A DNA stretch of 64,000 nucleotides, taken from the NCBI RefSeq assembly GCF_001428685.1, contig NZ_LMIK01000001.1, positions 471,288-535,287 of the forward strand. The letters run 5' to 3'. Source of the stretch: Lysobacter sp. Root76 (GTDB taxonomy: Bacteria; Pseudomonadota; Gammaproteobacteria; Xanthomonadales; Xanthomonadaceae). Position 1 is the first letter of the stretch; every line of letters starts with the position of its first letter. Below, one piece after another: positions 10,101-22,180 of the stretch. Below the pieces are notes generated by a model. It did no database searches. It had not been told where the DNA came from and saw nothing but the letters and a program-made list of their open reading frames with translations. A program made the translations under genes and the position numbers.

Positions 10101-10693
10101 GCGGCCTGGTCGGCAACGACCTGGGCGAGCTCGACCGGATCTGGGAAAACCGCCCGGAAAGCGCGCGCAGCGGTTGGCGCCCGGAGCTGGAAGTGGTGGT
10201 CGCCGGCCAGGTCGTCGGCCTGCGCAAGAAGGGCGACAGCCAGATGTTCGTGCAGATCGAGGACGGCCGCGGCCGTCTGGAATGCGCCTTCTTCGCCGAG
10301 ACCTACAGCGAATTCGCGTCCATGCTCGCCCGCGACCGTCTGCTGGTCGTGCAGGGCGGCCTGCGCGAGGACGCCTTCAGCGGCGGCTTCGCCCTGCGCG
10401 CGCAACGCTGCTGGGACTACTCGCAGGTCTGCGCCAAGCACGCCCAACGCCTGTCGATGCGCCTGGACCTGCGCGTGCCCGGCACCTGGCAGCGCGTCGA
10501 TGCCCTGCTGGCCAAGAACCGCCCCGGCCAGACCCCGATCCGCCTGGACCTGCTGCGCACCGGCGCGGCCGGCATGCTCGACCTCAACGGCAGCCAGTCG
10601 GTGCGTGTGGACGCCGACCTGGTCGGCACCTTGCGCGCCCAGCCCGGCGTGCGCGCGGTCAAGCTGACCCTGGCCAAGCCCTGGGCGAACTGA
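7172..10693 (+). CDS. dnaE: DNA polymerase III alpha subunit DnaE
   Basis: Catalytic subunit of the replicative polymerase. The 1173-residue protein is typical of gammaproteobacterial DnaE. It opens with the PHP domain (HLHLHSEYS at residues 7-15). The palm motif PGRGSGAGSLVAW is followed by PDFDIDF near residue 395, holding two catalytic Asp residues. FRPGPLGSG, YQEQVMQIAQ and HSAAYALVAYQTAWLK mark the fingers region. A helix-hairpin-helix region and an OB-fold (about 985-1070, QMFVQIEDGRGRLE) follow. The 3' end is 130 bases before accA, the usual neighbour. A very long antisense ORF here is a codon-bias shadow. Confidence 0.98.
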   Translation: MSARFVHLHLHSEYSLADSTIRIGELVKRCASLGQPAVALTDIDNLFATVKFYKAAEGAGLKPIIGADIGMADGNETPSRMTLLCRDRGGYLTLSRLLSRAWLEGQRIDGVVLRPEWLREDNAGLFAMAGRHSLGGRLAIGGRHELAEAWIADWQSVLDDRLHLELTRTRRDGEDAFNAFALHASSKRGLAVVASNDARFLDRDGFEAHEARVCIASGRVLDDPKRPRDYSEEQYLKSSEEMAELFADIPDAIDNALALATRCNVELKLGEYALPAFPVPSEHTIESWLRNSAREGLEKRLEKAPLAEGKSRQDYDERLEIELDVIIKMGFPGYFLIVADFINWAKDHGIPVGPGRGSGAGSLVAWALGITDLDPLPYDLLFERFLNPERVSMPDFDIDFCMDRRDEVIDYVAAKYGRDRVSQIITYGTMAAKAVVRDSGRVLGHPYGFVDGIAKLIPNTLGISLDDALGNSDAAKQNPMLASADLIDRYRTEDDVRDLLDLALSLEDLTRNAGKHAGGVVIAPSPLSDFCPLFAEHDGEGRGRNPVTQFDKDDVEAVGLVKFDFLGLRTLTIIDWAVKAINVRRAAAGEAPLDITALELDDKLSYELFARGDTVAVFQFESRGMRELLKRAKPDTFEDIIALAALFRPGPLGSGMDREWVDRKHGNTEVSYPHPSLEPVLSPTYGVIVYQEQVMQIAQVLAGYTLGGADMLRRAMGKKKPEEMAKERAKFEAGCAERGIPAKQASPIFDLMEKFAEYGFNKSHSAAYALVAYQTAWLKVHYPAEFMAAVLSSDMDNTDKIVGFLDEARTMGLDVLPPDVDASAYMFEAKDARTIRYGLGAVKGVGRGACEAIVDARRAGPFDDLLDFCKRVDSGKLNRRALEALTQAGALDRLGKNRASLMLQLPEVLKATDQLARERDAGQVSLFGGFEAAAPALHLDLSEADEWPLAQLLAGERETLGHYLSGHPFDPYRDELRGLVGNDLGELDRIWENRPESARSGWRPELEVVVAGQVVGLRKKGDSQMFVQIEDGRGRLECAFFAETYSEFASMLARDRLLVVQGGLREDAFSGGFALRAQRCWDYSQVCAKHAQRLSMRLDLRVPGTWQRVDALLAKNRPGQTPIRLDLLRTGAAGMLDLNGSQSVRVDADLVGTLRAQPGVRAVKLTLAKPWAN

Positions 10694-10732
10694 GCCGCGG
10701 CGCGGATTTTCCGCTGCAGAAACCGTCGCTTA

Positions 10733-10754
10733 CGTATCGCAACACCGCGATACG
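10733..10754. other. Hairpin between dnaE and accA
   Basis: Perfect 8-bp inverted repeat CGTATCGC / GCGATACG with a six-base loop, 40 bases after the dnaE stop. There is no T-run, so it is not a standard terminator. It could be an attenuator, a binding site or an RNA-stabilising hairpin. Confidence 0.4.
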
Positions 10755-10823
10755 CTACCCAACCCCTCGGTACGGTCGTGGTCGCTGGGCTAGACTGTGC
10801 CCCTTTCCGGCCCCGGCCCGAGC

Positions 10824-11783
<960 letters not shown>

Positions 11784-11796
11784 GCGCGCGGCCGTC

Positions 11797-12486
11797 ATGA
11801 GCGGCTGGCTGAAGGGGATCGTCGGCGCGGCTTTGCTGCTGATCGCGGCGTTCGTGTCGCTGGTTTACGGCATCTATTGGCAGGGTGCGAGCGAGCTTCC
11901 CGATGAGCTTCCGCTCGTGCAGCACCGATATCCCGCCGAACTGCATGCGATCTACTGGGTATCGTTAGGCGGCGAAGGCCCGATGCGAGTCGAGCGCCTG
12001 GATCCGCTCAAATGGTGCTGGGAGTTCTACCGCGAAATAAGTCGCGCAACGGCACCAGGCCGCCCTGTTGGAGCGGCCTCGTTATCGACCTTCGCAGCGC
12101 GCTCGATCGCGTCCAACCCCGGCAACCCGACGCGCAACACGAACCGCTTGGCGGCGGAAATCGCCGCAACTATCCGCTTGAGCAACGAGTGGACGCCCGA
12201 ACAGATCGCCGATTACTCCTTGGACCAGGCTTGGTTCGGCCGCGGTGCTCGCGGCCTTCAAGCCGCCGCGCCAGCGTATTTCGGTGTTTCCGCGGATCAG
12301 CTGACAAGAGCTGAAGCCATTGCTTTGGTGGGACTGATGAAGTTCCCTTCCCGCGATCCCGTACGCGATCGCGAGCGGTTCAACGAGCGTTACGCGTATC
12401 TAGCCGGCAAGTTGGGAATCGATCCGGCGCACATCGACCCAGAGCGCGATCTGGCGCGGCTCAAGCCCGCAGCGACCGCGCGCTAG
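11797..12486 (+). CDS. Short GT51 (peptidoglycan transglycosylase)-like membrane protein, degenerate
   Basis: A 229-residue protein 13 bases after accA. One N-terminal membrane helix (about residues 7-27) is followed by a periplasmic domain. The stretch from about 135 to 190, with SLDQAWFGRGARGLQAAAPA, YFGVSADQLTRAEAIALVG and FPSRDPVRD, matches the second half of GT51 glycosyltransferases (YLN..FG.GA.GI..AA..YF, then L...E.A.L.G, then P). The first half is eroded. GGEGPMRVERLDP may stand for the catalytic EDxxFxxHxG segment, and AASLSTFAARS for GGSTITQQLA. It is half the size of a working MtgA catalytic domain plus anchor. It could be an inactive relative, a regulator or a decaying gene. The domain match is by eye. 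Confidence 0.7.
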   Translation: MSGWLKGIVGAALLLIAAFVSLVYGIYWQGASELPDELPLVQHRYPAELHAIYWVSLGGEGPMRVERLDPLKWCWEFYREISRATAPGRPVGAASLSTFAARSIASNPGNPTRNTNRLAAEIAATIRLSNEWTPEQIADYSLDQAWFGRGARGLQAAAPAYFGVSADQLTRAEAIALVGLMKFPSRDPVRDRERFNERYAYLAGKLGIDPAHIDPERDLARLKPAATAR

Positions 12487-12549
12487 TCGCGTTATCGGAA
12501 TGCCCCGCATTCCGCCCCCCCCAAAGCATAAGCAGAACATTTCTCACGA

Positions 12550-13050
12550 ATGATGCCCGACCTTTACTGGGTGAGCGACCTGTCGCCCTTGCGCCTGGCC
12601 TTGGCGCCCCGACCGCGTGCAGGCGAATGGCTGGAAGACGAATTGGCGGGATGGAGACGCGCCGGTGTCGACACGGTCGTCTCATTGCTGGAACCCGATG
12701 AAGCGCGCGGGCTCGGCCTTGCCGACGAAGAGCGCATTTGCCGTGCCTGCGACATCGACTACCTGTCGTTCCCGATCCCGGATCGGCAGACACCTCCGTC
12801 GGTGGACGAGACCCGTCGCCTCGTCGCCGAGCTAGCGACGCGACTTCGCTGCGGACGCGCGATCGTTCTGCACTGTCGCGCCGGCATCGGACGCACTGGA
12901 CTGATCGCGGCCTGCGTGCTTTGCGAGCTCGGCATCGGCAGCGCGAAAGCCTTCGCCATGCTCAGCACGGCGCGTCGGGTCCAGGTGCCCGATACCCAGG
13001 AGCAAGAAACCTGGGTCAGCGAGTATGCGCGTCGTTCGTCGCTGAAGTGA
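12550..13050 (+). CDS. Protein tyrosine / dual-specificity phosphatase
   Basis: A 166-residue cytoplasmic phosphatase of the compact dual-specificity type. The P-loop HCRAGIGRTG (residues 108-117) has nucleophile Cys109 and Arg115. A likely general-acid Asp is Asp78 in IPDRQTP. The N-terminus (VVSLLEPDEA) fits the usual beta-strand before the loop. Two ATG codons begin the ORF, at 12550 and 12553. It lies 63 bases after the GT51-like gene and converges on the Old Yellow Enzyme gene. The substrate cannot be inferred. Confidence 0.88.
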   Translation: MMPDLYWVSDLSPLRLALAPRPRAGEWLEDELAGWRRAGVDTVVSLLEPDEARGLGLADEERICRACDIDYLSFPIPDRQTPPSVDETRRLVAELATRLRCGRAIVLHCRAGIGRTGLIAACVLCELGIGSAKAFAMLSTARRVQVPDTQEQETWVSEYARRSSLK

Positions 13051-13072
13051 CGAACGAAGGCACGTCTCTGGG

Positions 13073-15536
<2,464 letters not shown>

Positions 15537-15593
15537 GCGCCGCCCGGCCGCGCATGCGTTGACCCCGCCGACCCCGCGCCGCACACTAATCGC

Positions 15594-15852
15594 ATGCCCC
15601 GCAAAGCCGCCACCGAGCCCTCGCCCGTGACCGATTTCGAGCAGTCCCTGGACGCGCTCGAACAACTGGTCGAAAAGATGGAACACGGCGAGATGAGCCT
15701 GGAAGACTCGCTCGCCGCCTACGAACGCGGCGTGGGTCTGTACCGCCGTTGCCAGAGCGCGCTGGAACAGGCCGAACTGCGCGTGCGCCTGCTCAGCGAT
15801 CCGCAGGACCCGGCCGGCGCCGAACCCTACTCCGGCTCGCACAACGCCTCCG

Positions 15853-15860
<8 letters not shown>
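15594..15860 (+). CDS. xseB: Exodeoxyribonuclease VII small subunit
   Basis: Small regulatory subunit of ExoVII, which degrades single-stranded DNA together with XseA (not in this window). The 88-residue protein has the typical sequence [20 protein letters not shown], then [20 protein letters not shown]. Its last eight bases overlap ispA, the usual xseB-ispA pairing. Confidence 0.95.
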
Positions 15861-16734
<874 letters not shown>

Positions 16735-16800
16735 GGTCGGCGAGAGGGCCGGCAGGCGAGGTTGTCCGTAGCGCCTGCAGCGGATGCGGCTCGCGCGGCG

Positions 16801-16832
16801 ATGCGGTTCGCCTGCGGCTCACCGCATCCTAC
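16801..16832 (-). repeat. Dispersed palindromic element, GTAGGATGCGGTGAGCC type
   Basis: Read on the minus strand it is GTAGGATGCGGTGAGCCGCA followed by GGCGAACCGCAT. The GCGGT...ACCGC ends can pair around GAGCC/GGCGA. A second, slightly diverged copy is at 46438-46470. Confidence 0.65.
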
Positions 16833-16882
16833 AAAGCACTCATTCAGCGGCAGCGCCGTTGGCATTGGCCATTGGCATTAGT

Positions 16883-16908
16883 CGTTGCCGTTGCCGTTGC
16901 CGTTGCCG
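16883..16908. repeat. CGTTGC hexanucleotide tandem repeat
   Basis: Just over four perfect copies of CGTTGC in noncoding DNA, next to loosely related GGCATT/GGCCATT repeats at 16860-16880. This is a likely slippage site. Confidence 0.75.
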
Positions 16909-16962
16909 CGGCATTGAAATCCATTGAGCCGCACCATGACGAATAACCGTAGACCCGAAGGG

Positions 16963-17015
16963 CGGCGCGCAGGACGCGCGCCGTTTTTCGAGGAACAGGA
17001 TGTTCCTTCGAAAAA
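16963..17015 (+). terminator. Composite hairpin: terminator-like stem plus second inverted repeat
   Basis: Perfect 8-bp stem CGGCGCGC / GCGCGCCG with a five-base loop, followed by TTTTTC (16963-16989), which looks like an intrinsic terminator on the + strand. Overlapping it, TTTTTCGAGGAACA (16984-16997) pairs with TGTTCCTTCGAAAAA (17001-17015). The two stems share the T-run, so they could be mutually exclusive. No clear gene precedes it within 200 bases; ispA ends at 16734. Confidence 0.55.
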
Positions 17016-17130
17016 TCCCAGCGCCACCTCCGATCTCGCACGGGAGGGTTGTCTAGGCAAGCCCTTCTCTTTGGTTACTTTCTCTTGGGCTAGCAAGAGA
17101 AAGTGACCCGCACGCGCAGCGGGCGGAGCG

Positions 17131-17358
17131 ATCGCGGCTCACGCCGCTCCCACAGAAAGCAAAAAGCAGAAGCGAAGCCGATCCACATCGAAACTCATGC
17201 GGCAGCCGGAGGTCGTGGTCGCGGCTCACGCCGCTCCTACCCCAAGGCAAGTGGCAAGAGAAGTGATCCGCATGCGCAGCGGGCGGAAGCCTTTGACTTG
17301 GGAATCGAAACCTTCGCCGAACCTCGGAGTTCGCAATCGCGGCTTACGCCGCTCCCAC
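17131..17358. repeat. Three copies of the GGAGCGGCGTGAGCCGCGA palindromic element
   Basis: Copies at 17131-17150, 17218-17240 and 17336-17358 share CGCGGCTCACGCCGCTCC or its CTTACG variant. Each is a GC palindrome (GCGGC..GCCGC) followed by CCACAGAAAGC or CTACCCC. Another copy is at 32671-32693. They behave like REP-type extragenic elements. Confidence 0.7.
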
Positions 17359-17409
17359 AGAAAGCGACGGCGGGCCCCAGGCGAAAGGTAATCGGCCCCC
17401 AAAACGAAA

Positions 17410-17432
17410 CGGGCCCGGCAATGCCGGGCCCG
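17410..17432 (-). terminator. Intrinsic terminator of the DUF4870 gene
   Basis: Perfect 10-bp stem CGGGCCCGGC / GCCGGGCCCG with loop ATT on the minus strand. It is followed on that strand by GTTTCGTTTT and lies 24 bases after the stop codon. Confidence 0.85.
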
Positions 17433-17456
17433 CAATACCGCATTCCCGCTCGCCGA

Positions 17457-17819
17457 TTACTTGATCAGACGCAGCGTAACCGGGTAACGGTAGCGTTCGC
17501 CCTTGTTCGCAGCCAGACCGGCCATGATGAAGAGAATCAGCGACACCACCCACACCAGCATCGACACCAGACCGGTGAGCCCCAGGGTGAAGGGAGCGAG
17601 AACGGTCAGCACGACATAGACGATCAGCAAGGTGATGGTGAAGTTCAGCGCTTCCTTCGACTGATCGATCAGGAACGCCTTCTCCGGCTTGTCCTTGTTG
17701 ATCAGCCAGATGATCAGCGGGACGATGAAGCCCAGCAAGATTCCCGACAGATGGGTGATCAGCGCCAGGGTGCGGTCTTCGGAGTTACCGTCGACCGATG
17801 ATTCGTTGATATCGCTCAT
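17457..17819 (-). CDS. DUF4870 domain membrane protein
   Basis: A 120-residue inner-membrane protein of unknown function. After an acidic N-terminus it shows the DUF4870 pattern: LALITHLSGILLGFIVPLII (first helix), the conserved loop NKDKPEKAFLIDQSKEALNF, then two more helices and a short positive tail ending in PVTLRLIK. I chose ATG 17819 because it begins the conserved part; an ORF extension to 17981 is not homologous in character. It has its own terminator at 17410-17432 and appears monocistronic. Confidence 0.9.
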   Translation of the reverse strand: MSDINESSVDGNSEDRTLALITHLSGILLGFIVPLIIWLINKDKPEKAFLIDQSKEALNFTITLLIVYVVLTVLAPFTLGLTGLVSMLVWVVSLILFIMAGLAANKGERYRYPVTLRLIK

Positions 17820-18046
17820 TCCTTGTTTCCCCTTTCCAGTTCCAGTTTGGATGGCCTTGCGGCGACCATTGGCGGCCGCCCCAGCCGGCCCACTCTCAGC
17901 CGCGTTGCCACCGCTGTCAAGGACGGCGGCGCATGGTCCGCGGGGCGCGGCCTTCGAAGCAACGCGGCAGCGGTCCCGCAACGGCCGGACCGGCGCGGTC
18001 GCGCAGCATGACCGGTCCGCGTTACAGGCCGGCGTCGGCGCGGGAC

Positions 18047-19450
18047 TCAGTCTTCGCCGGTATCGCCGGCGACGGTCATGCGTCCGACCAGGATCGAGCC
18101 GGTGCGCAGGTGCGAACGCAGGTCGACGTCGCTGCCGACCGCTTCGATCGATTCGAACATGCTGCGCAGGTTGCCGGCGATGGTGATGCCGTCGACCGGG
18201 TGCTGGATCTGGCCGTTCTCGACCCAGTAGCCCGCGGCGCCGCGCGAGTAGTCGCCGGTGACGGTGTTGACCCCCTGCCCCATCAGCTCGGTGACCAGCA
18301 GGCCGCGGTCCATGCCGCGCAGCATGGCGTCGAAGTCGCCGCCATTGGCGGCGACCTGCAGGTTATGCACGCCGCCGGCGTTGGCGGTGGTCTGCAGGCC
18401 GAGCTTGCGCGCCGAATAGCTGCCCAGGATGTAACGCTGCAGCACGCCGTCCTGGACCAGCGCCGACTCGCGCGTGGCCACGCCTTCGGCGTCGAAGGCG
18501 CTGGAACGGAAGCCGCGCACCAGGAACGGCCGCTCTTCGATCGAGAACCACTCCGGGAACAGCCGGGTGCCGGCGGAATCGAGCAGGAAGCTGGCGCGCC
18601 GGTACAGCGCGCCGCCGGACACCGCGCCCAGCAGGTGGCCGATCAGCGAGCGCGCGGATTCGGCCGCATACAGCACCGGGTATTCGCCGGTGGCGATCTG
18701 GCGCGGCGCCAGTCGCGACACCGCACGCTGCGCGGCGTGGCGGCCGATCGCGGCGGTGGCTTCGAGGTCGCCTTCGGCCAGCGCGATGCTGTACCAGCCA
18801 TCGCGCTGCATGGCGTCGCCGCGGCCGGCGATCAGGGCGCAGCCGACGCTGTGCTGGGTGCTGCCCTCGCGGCCGATGAAGCCGTGCGAATTGGCGTAGA
18901 CGCCCAGGCTGGCGCCGGTACCGACCGAGGCGCCGTCGGAATTCTCGACCCGGGCGTCGTACTCGCGGCCGGCGTTTTCGCAGGCCAGGGCCAGGTCGAC
19001 CGCGCGGTCGGCTTCCAGCATCCACGGGTGCCAGCTGTCGAACGCGCGCCAACCGCCCTCGGCCTGGGCTGCGGCCATCAATTCGGCGTCGGCCAGGCCG
19101 GCGGCGGGGTCGTCCTCGGTGTAGCGCGCGATCGCGCACGCCTGCTCGACGGTGGCCTCCAGGCTGTCCTCGCGCAGGTCGGCGGTGCTGGCGCTGCCCT
19201 TGCGGCGGCCGAAATAGACAGTGACCGCGATGCCGCGGTCGCGGGTGGCTTCGACCGTCTCGACCTCGCCCATGCGCACGTTGACGTTGAGCCCGGTCTC
19301 TTCCGAGCACGAGACCTCGGCCTGGCTGGCGCCGCGCGCGCGCGCGGCGGCGAGCAGGCGCTGGGACAGCTCGGACAGGGCGTCCAGGCGCGCTTCGGGG
19401 TCGGCGATGACGTGGGCCGGAGCGGTCTGACGGAGGGCGACTGCGTTCAA
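18047..19450 (-). CDS. pmbA: Metalloprotease PmbA/TldE
   Basis: Partner of TldD in the TldD/TldE heterodimeric zinc protease, which trims unfolded peptides, matures peptide antibiotics such as microcin B17 and degrades the CcdA antitoxin in E. coli. About 467 residues. Family features include SEETGLNVNVRMGEVETVE, RDRGIAVTVYFGRRKGSAS, NAGGVHNLQVAANG and, near the C-terminus, TGDYSRGAAGYWVENGQI. PmbA lacks the HExxxH motif of TldD, as expected. The TTG at 19450 has AAGGA seven bases upstream; an upstream GTG at 19486 has no ribosome site, so I prefer TTG. It is divergent from darP, with tldD beyond. Confidence 0.93.
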   Translation of the reverse strand: MNAVALRQTAPAHVIADPEARLDALSELSQRLLAAARARGASQAEVSCSEETGLNVNVRMGEVETVEATRDRGIAVTVYFGRRKGSASTADLREDSLEATVEQACAIARYTEDDPAAGLADAELMAAAQAEGGWRAFDSWHPWMLEADRAVDLALACENAGREYDARVENSDGASVGTGASLGVYANSHGFIGREGSTQHSVGCALIAGRGDAMQRDGWYSIALAEGDLEATAAIGRHAAQRAVSRLAPRQIATGEYPVLYAAESARSLIGHLLGAVSGGALYRRASFLLDSAGTRLFPEWFSIEERPFLVRGFRSSAFDAEGVATRESALVQDGVLQRYILGSYSARKLGLQTTANAGGVHNLQVAANGGDFDAMLRGMDRGLLVTELMGQGVNTVTGDYSRGAAGYWVENGQIQHPVDGITIAGNLRSMFESIEAVGSDVDLRSHLRTGSILVGRMTVAGDTGED

Positions 19451-19527
19451 TGTCTTATCCTTGGCTGCCGTGGCGCTGGACGCCACGGGATTTCGATTCA
19501 GTTTGACGGTACGAGAGGTGGTTTGCG

Positions 19528-20100
19528 ATGCGCGGCAGAGACGACGAAACCGGTGAATTCTTCAGCCCCAGCCGCAGCCAGAACCGGCGCGAGGCGCTGG
19601 AGGTGCTGGCCCTGGGCGACCAGCTGTCCAAGCTGACCGACGCCCAGCTGGCGCGGCTGCCGATCCCGGAGGGCCTGCTGCCGCACATCCGCGAATGCCG
19701 GCGCATCACCGCGCACATCGCGCACAAGCGCCAGCTGGCGTTCCTGGCCAAGCAGATGCGGCGCGAGGACGACGCCACCCTGGAAGCGATCCGCGACGCG
19801 CTCGACGTCAACGGCGAGGCCGGCCGGCGCGAAGTCGCGGCGATGCACCGGGTCGAGGCCTGGCGCGAGCGCCTGCTCGCCGACGGCGACGCCGCGCTGG
19901 CGACGCTGCTCGATGAGTATCCCGAAGCCGACCGCCAGCGCCTGCGCCAATTGGTGCGCAACACGCTCGAGGAGCGCAAGCGCAACAAGCCGCCGCATTC
20001 GTTCCGCGAGCTGTACCGCGAACTGCGCAGCCTGGTGCTGGGCGCGAACGAGGCCGGCGACGACGACAGCGACGAACTCGCGAGCGACGACGAGAACTGA
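19528..20100 (+). CDS. darP: Ribosome biogenesis factor DarP (YjgA, DUF615)
   Basis: Binds the large ribosomal subunit precursor and promotes late 50S assembly. The 190-residue protein has the DUF615 features [50 protein letters not shown] and [14 protein letters not shown], and an acidic tail. It is divergent from pmbA (77 bases between starts), the standard yjgA-pmbA arrangement of gammaproteobacteria. Confidence 0.94.
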   Translation: MRGRDDETGEFFSPSRSQNRREALEVLALGDQLSKLTDAQLARLPIPEGLLPHIRECRRITAHIAHKRQLAFLAKQMRREDDATLEAIRDALDVNGEAGRREVAAMHRVEAWRERLLADGDAALATLLDEYPEADRQRLRQLVRNTLEERKRNKPPHSFRELYRELRSLVLGANEAGDDDSDELASDDEN

Positions 20101-20431
20101 GCCGCATACAGTGAGCCCCCTCCCGCCTGCGGGAGAGGGGTTGGGGTGAGGGCCCGCCGCGAGCGTTGAACGCCCACCGCCTGCGCCGCCCTCATCCGCC
20201 CTGCGGGCCCCTTCTCCCGCAAGCGGGAGAAGGGAGGATCAAAAGTCAGTAGCCCCTCTTCCGCTTGCGGGAGAGGGGTTGGGGTGAGGGCACGCCGCGA
20301 GCGTCGAACGCCCACCGCCTGCGTTGCCCTCATCCGCCCTGCGGGCACCTTCTCCCGCAAGCAGGAGAAGGGAGGACCGAAGCGTCGCGCTATTGGACCT
20401 GCTCCCGCCGGGACCAGGACGCCGGCACCAC
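20101..20431. repeat. Two tandem copies of a CTCTCCCGC hairpin repeat
   Basis: This 330-base gap between darP and tldD (convergent) is almost entirely repeat. Copy 1 is at about 20115-20238 and copy 2 at 20251-20376. Each starts CCCCTC..CCGC..GCGGGAGAGGGG, then TTGGGGTGAGGGC, CGCCCACCGCCTGCG, CCTCATCCGCCCTGCGGGC, and ends CTTCTCCCGCAAGC.GGAGAAGG. The start and end of each unit are strong hairpins. A fragment also occurs at 22146-22166. It may double as a bidirectional terminator. Confidence 0.85.
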
Positions 20432-21874
20432 TCACGACTGCGTGCCACCCACCGTAAGCCCATCGATCAGCAGCGAGGGCTGGCCCACGCCGACCGGGAC
20501 GCTCTGGCCGTCCTTGCCGCACACGCCCACGCCTTCGTCCAGGGCCAGGTCGTGGCCGATCATGCGCACCTTCTGCATGGTTTCCGGGCCGTTGCCGATC
20601 AGGGTCGCGCCCTTGACCGGCGCGGTGATCTTGCCGTCTTCGATCAGGTAGGCCTCGGTGGCCGAGAACACGTACTTGCCGCTGGTGATGTCGACCTGGC
20701 CGCCGCCGAAGTTGACCGCGTACAGGCCCTTCTTGACCGAACGGATCATTTCTTCCGGGTCGTGCGTGCCCGCCAGCATGTAGGTGTTGGTCATGCGCGG
20801 CATCGGCAGATGCGCGAAGGACTCGCGGCGGCCGTTGCCGGTCGGCGACATGCCCATCAGGCGCGCGTTGAGGGTGTCCTGCATGTAGCCGACCAGGACG
20901 CCGTCCTCGATCAGGGTGGTGCAGTTCGTCGGCGTGCCTTCGTCGTCGATGTTGAGCGAACCGCGGCGGCCCGGCAGGGTGCCGTCGTCGACGATGGTGA
21001 CGCCGGGCGAGGCCACGCGCTGGCCCATGCGGCCGGCATAGGTCGACGTGCCCTTGCGGTTGAAGTCGCCTTCCAGACCGTGGCCGACCGCTTCGTGCAG
21101 CAGCACGCCGGGCCAGCCGCTGCCCAGCACCACCGGCATCACGCCGGCGGGGGCGGCGATCGCCTCCAGGTTCACCAGCGCCTGACGCAGCGCTTCGCGC
21201 GCCAGCGACTCGGGCTTGCCGCCGGCGAACAGCTCGGCGTAGCCGTAGCGGCCGCCGCCGCCGGCGTAGCCGCTCTCGCGGCGGCCGTTCTGCTCGACGA
21301 TCACCTGCACGTTGAGCCGCACCAGCGGGCGCACGTCGGCGGCGAGCACGCCGTCGCTGCGCGCGACCAGCACGGTGTCGACGCCGCCGGACAGGCTGAC
21401 GGTGACCTGCTGCACGCGCGGGTCGGCGGCGCGCAGCAGGCGATCGATCTTGCGTAGCTCTTCGACCTTGTCTTCGTTGCCGATGCCGTCGATCGGATCC
21501 TCGGCCGGGTACAAGGCACGCCCTGCGCCGCGCACCAGCGCGCGCGGCTCGTGCGCCGAACCGTCGCGCGAAATCGCCCGCGCCGACTTCGAGGCCGCGA
21601 TCAGCGCTTCGCCGTTGATCTCGTCGGAATAGGCGAAGCCGGTTTTCTCGCCGCTGATCGCGCGCACGCCGACGCCCTGCTCGATCGAATGCGAACCGTC
21701 CTTGACGATGCCGTCCTCGACTGTCCAGCTCTCGCGGCGCGCGTGCTGGAAATACAGATCGCCGAAATCCACGCCCGGTCCCAACAGGGTGCCGAAGGTG
21801 CGGTCCAGGCCGTTGGCGTCCAGGCCGGCGGGCAGCAGCAGGCGGGTTTCGGCGAGTTGCAGGGGCAGCGTCAT
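20432..21874 (-). CDS. tldD: Metalloprotease TldD
   Basis: Catalytic subunit of the TldD/TldE zinc protease. The 480-residue protein has the zinc motif [11 protein letters not shown] near residue 259, [15 protein letters not shown] just before it, [15 protein letters not shown], and at the C-terminus [20 protein letters not shown], all characteristic of TldD. The start ATG 21874 matches the family N-terminus. It lies downstream of yhdP on the same strand in the conserved rng-yhdP-tldD order, separated here by 306 bases. Confidence 0.96.
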   Translation of the reverse strand: MTLPLQLAETRLLLPAGLDANGLDRTFGTLLGPGVDFGDLYFQHARRESWTVEDGIVKDGSHSIEQGVGVRAISGEKTGFAYSDEINGEALIAASKSARAISRDGSAHEPRALVRGAGRALYPAEDPIDGIGNEDKVEELRKIDRLLRAADPRVQQVTVSLSGGVDTVLVARSDGVLAADVRPLVRLNVQVIVEQNGRRESGYAGGGGRYGYAELFAGGKPESLAREALRQALVNLEAIAAPAGVMPVVLGSGWPGVLLHEAVGHGLEGDFNRKGTSTYAGRMGQRVASPGVTIVDDGTLPGRRGSLNIDDEGTPTNCTTLIEDGVLVGYMQDTLNARLMGMSPTGNGRRESFAHLPMPRMTNTYMLAGTHDPEEMIRSVKKGLYAVNFGGGQVDITSGKYVFSATEAYLIEDGKITAPVKGATLIGNGPETMQKVRMIGHDLALDEGVGVCGKDGQSVPVGVGQPSLLIDGLTVGGTQS

Positions 21875-22180
21875 GGGGTGTCCGGGGGCGATGAAGGAGA
21901 CATGCTAACCAACGAGCGCCGGGCTGGGTCTGGCGGGCTGGATGGTGGGGGCGGTGCAATTAGAGATGGAGTCTGGGCGGGGCGGGTTCAACCGTGTGGG
22001 GTTTGGCGCCAAGTGGATCGGTTTGGGGCGTATTTCCCACGAAAGGTGGGAAGCAGTACGGTTTTGGTTCGCACTGGTACCTCGCACTCCGGGATTTTGG
22101 ACGAAACCAGGCCGAGACCGCGCTTGCCCGGGCCCTGCGCCCAACCCCTCTCCCGCGGGAGAGCGGCTGATCTTGCGCGG
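21875..22180. other. Intergenic gap between yhdP and tldD
   Basis: About 306 bases, less GC-rich than the genes and T/G-rich on the + strand. It contains a small hairpin CCCACGAAAGGTGGG near 22037 and a fragment of the CTCTCCCGC repeat near 22146. No gene is supported. It may hold a separate tldD promoter, which I cannot place. Confidence 0.5.

Larger units (their letters stand above)
16735..17456. repeat. Repeat-rich intergenic region between ispA and the DUF4870 gene
   Basis: About 720 bases with no credible gene but a mosaic of repeats. An inverted GTAGGATGCGGTGAGCC-type element lies at 16801-16832, and a CGTTGC hexamer array at 16883-16908. A terminator-like hairpin is at 16963-16989, fused to a second inverted repeat at 16984-17015. 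A CTTTGGTTACTTTC element lies near 17070-17110. Three copies of TCGCGGCTCACGCCGCTCC (17131, 17218, 17336) are present, and two copies of a CCGCAYGCGCAGCGGGCGGA block (17108 and 17270). Similar blocks are dispersed in xanthomonad genomes. A 60-codon ORF at 16924-17106 runs through these repeats and I did not call it. Confidence 0.8.

Noticed and set aside
7217-10447. 1076-codon ORF antisense to dnaE
   Set aside because: High-GC codon bias opens long antisense frames. Its composition is low-complexity Ala/Arg/Val/Gly/Gln, and dnaE is unambiguous on the other strand.
16924-17106. 60-codon ORF ending in SLVTFSWASKRK
   Set aside because: It lies inside dispersed repeats. The ending derives from the CTTTGGTTACTTTC repeat element seen widely in xanthomonad sequences, not from a gene.
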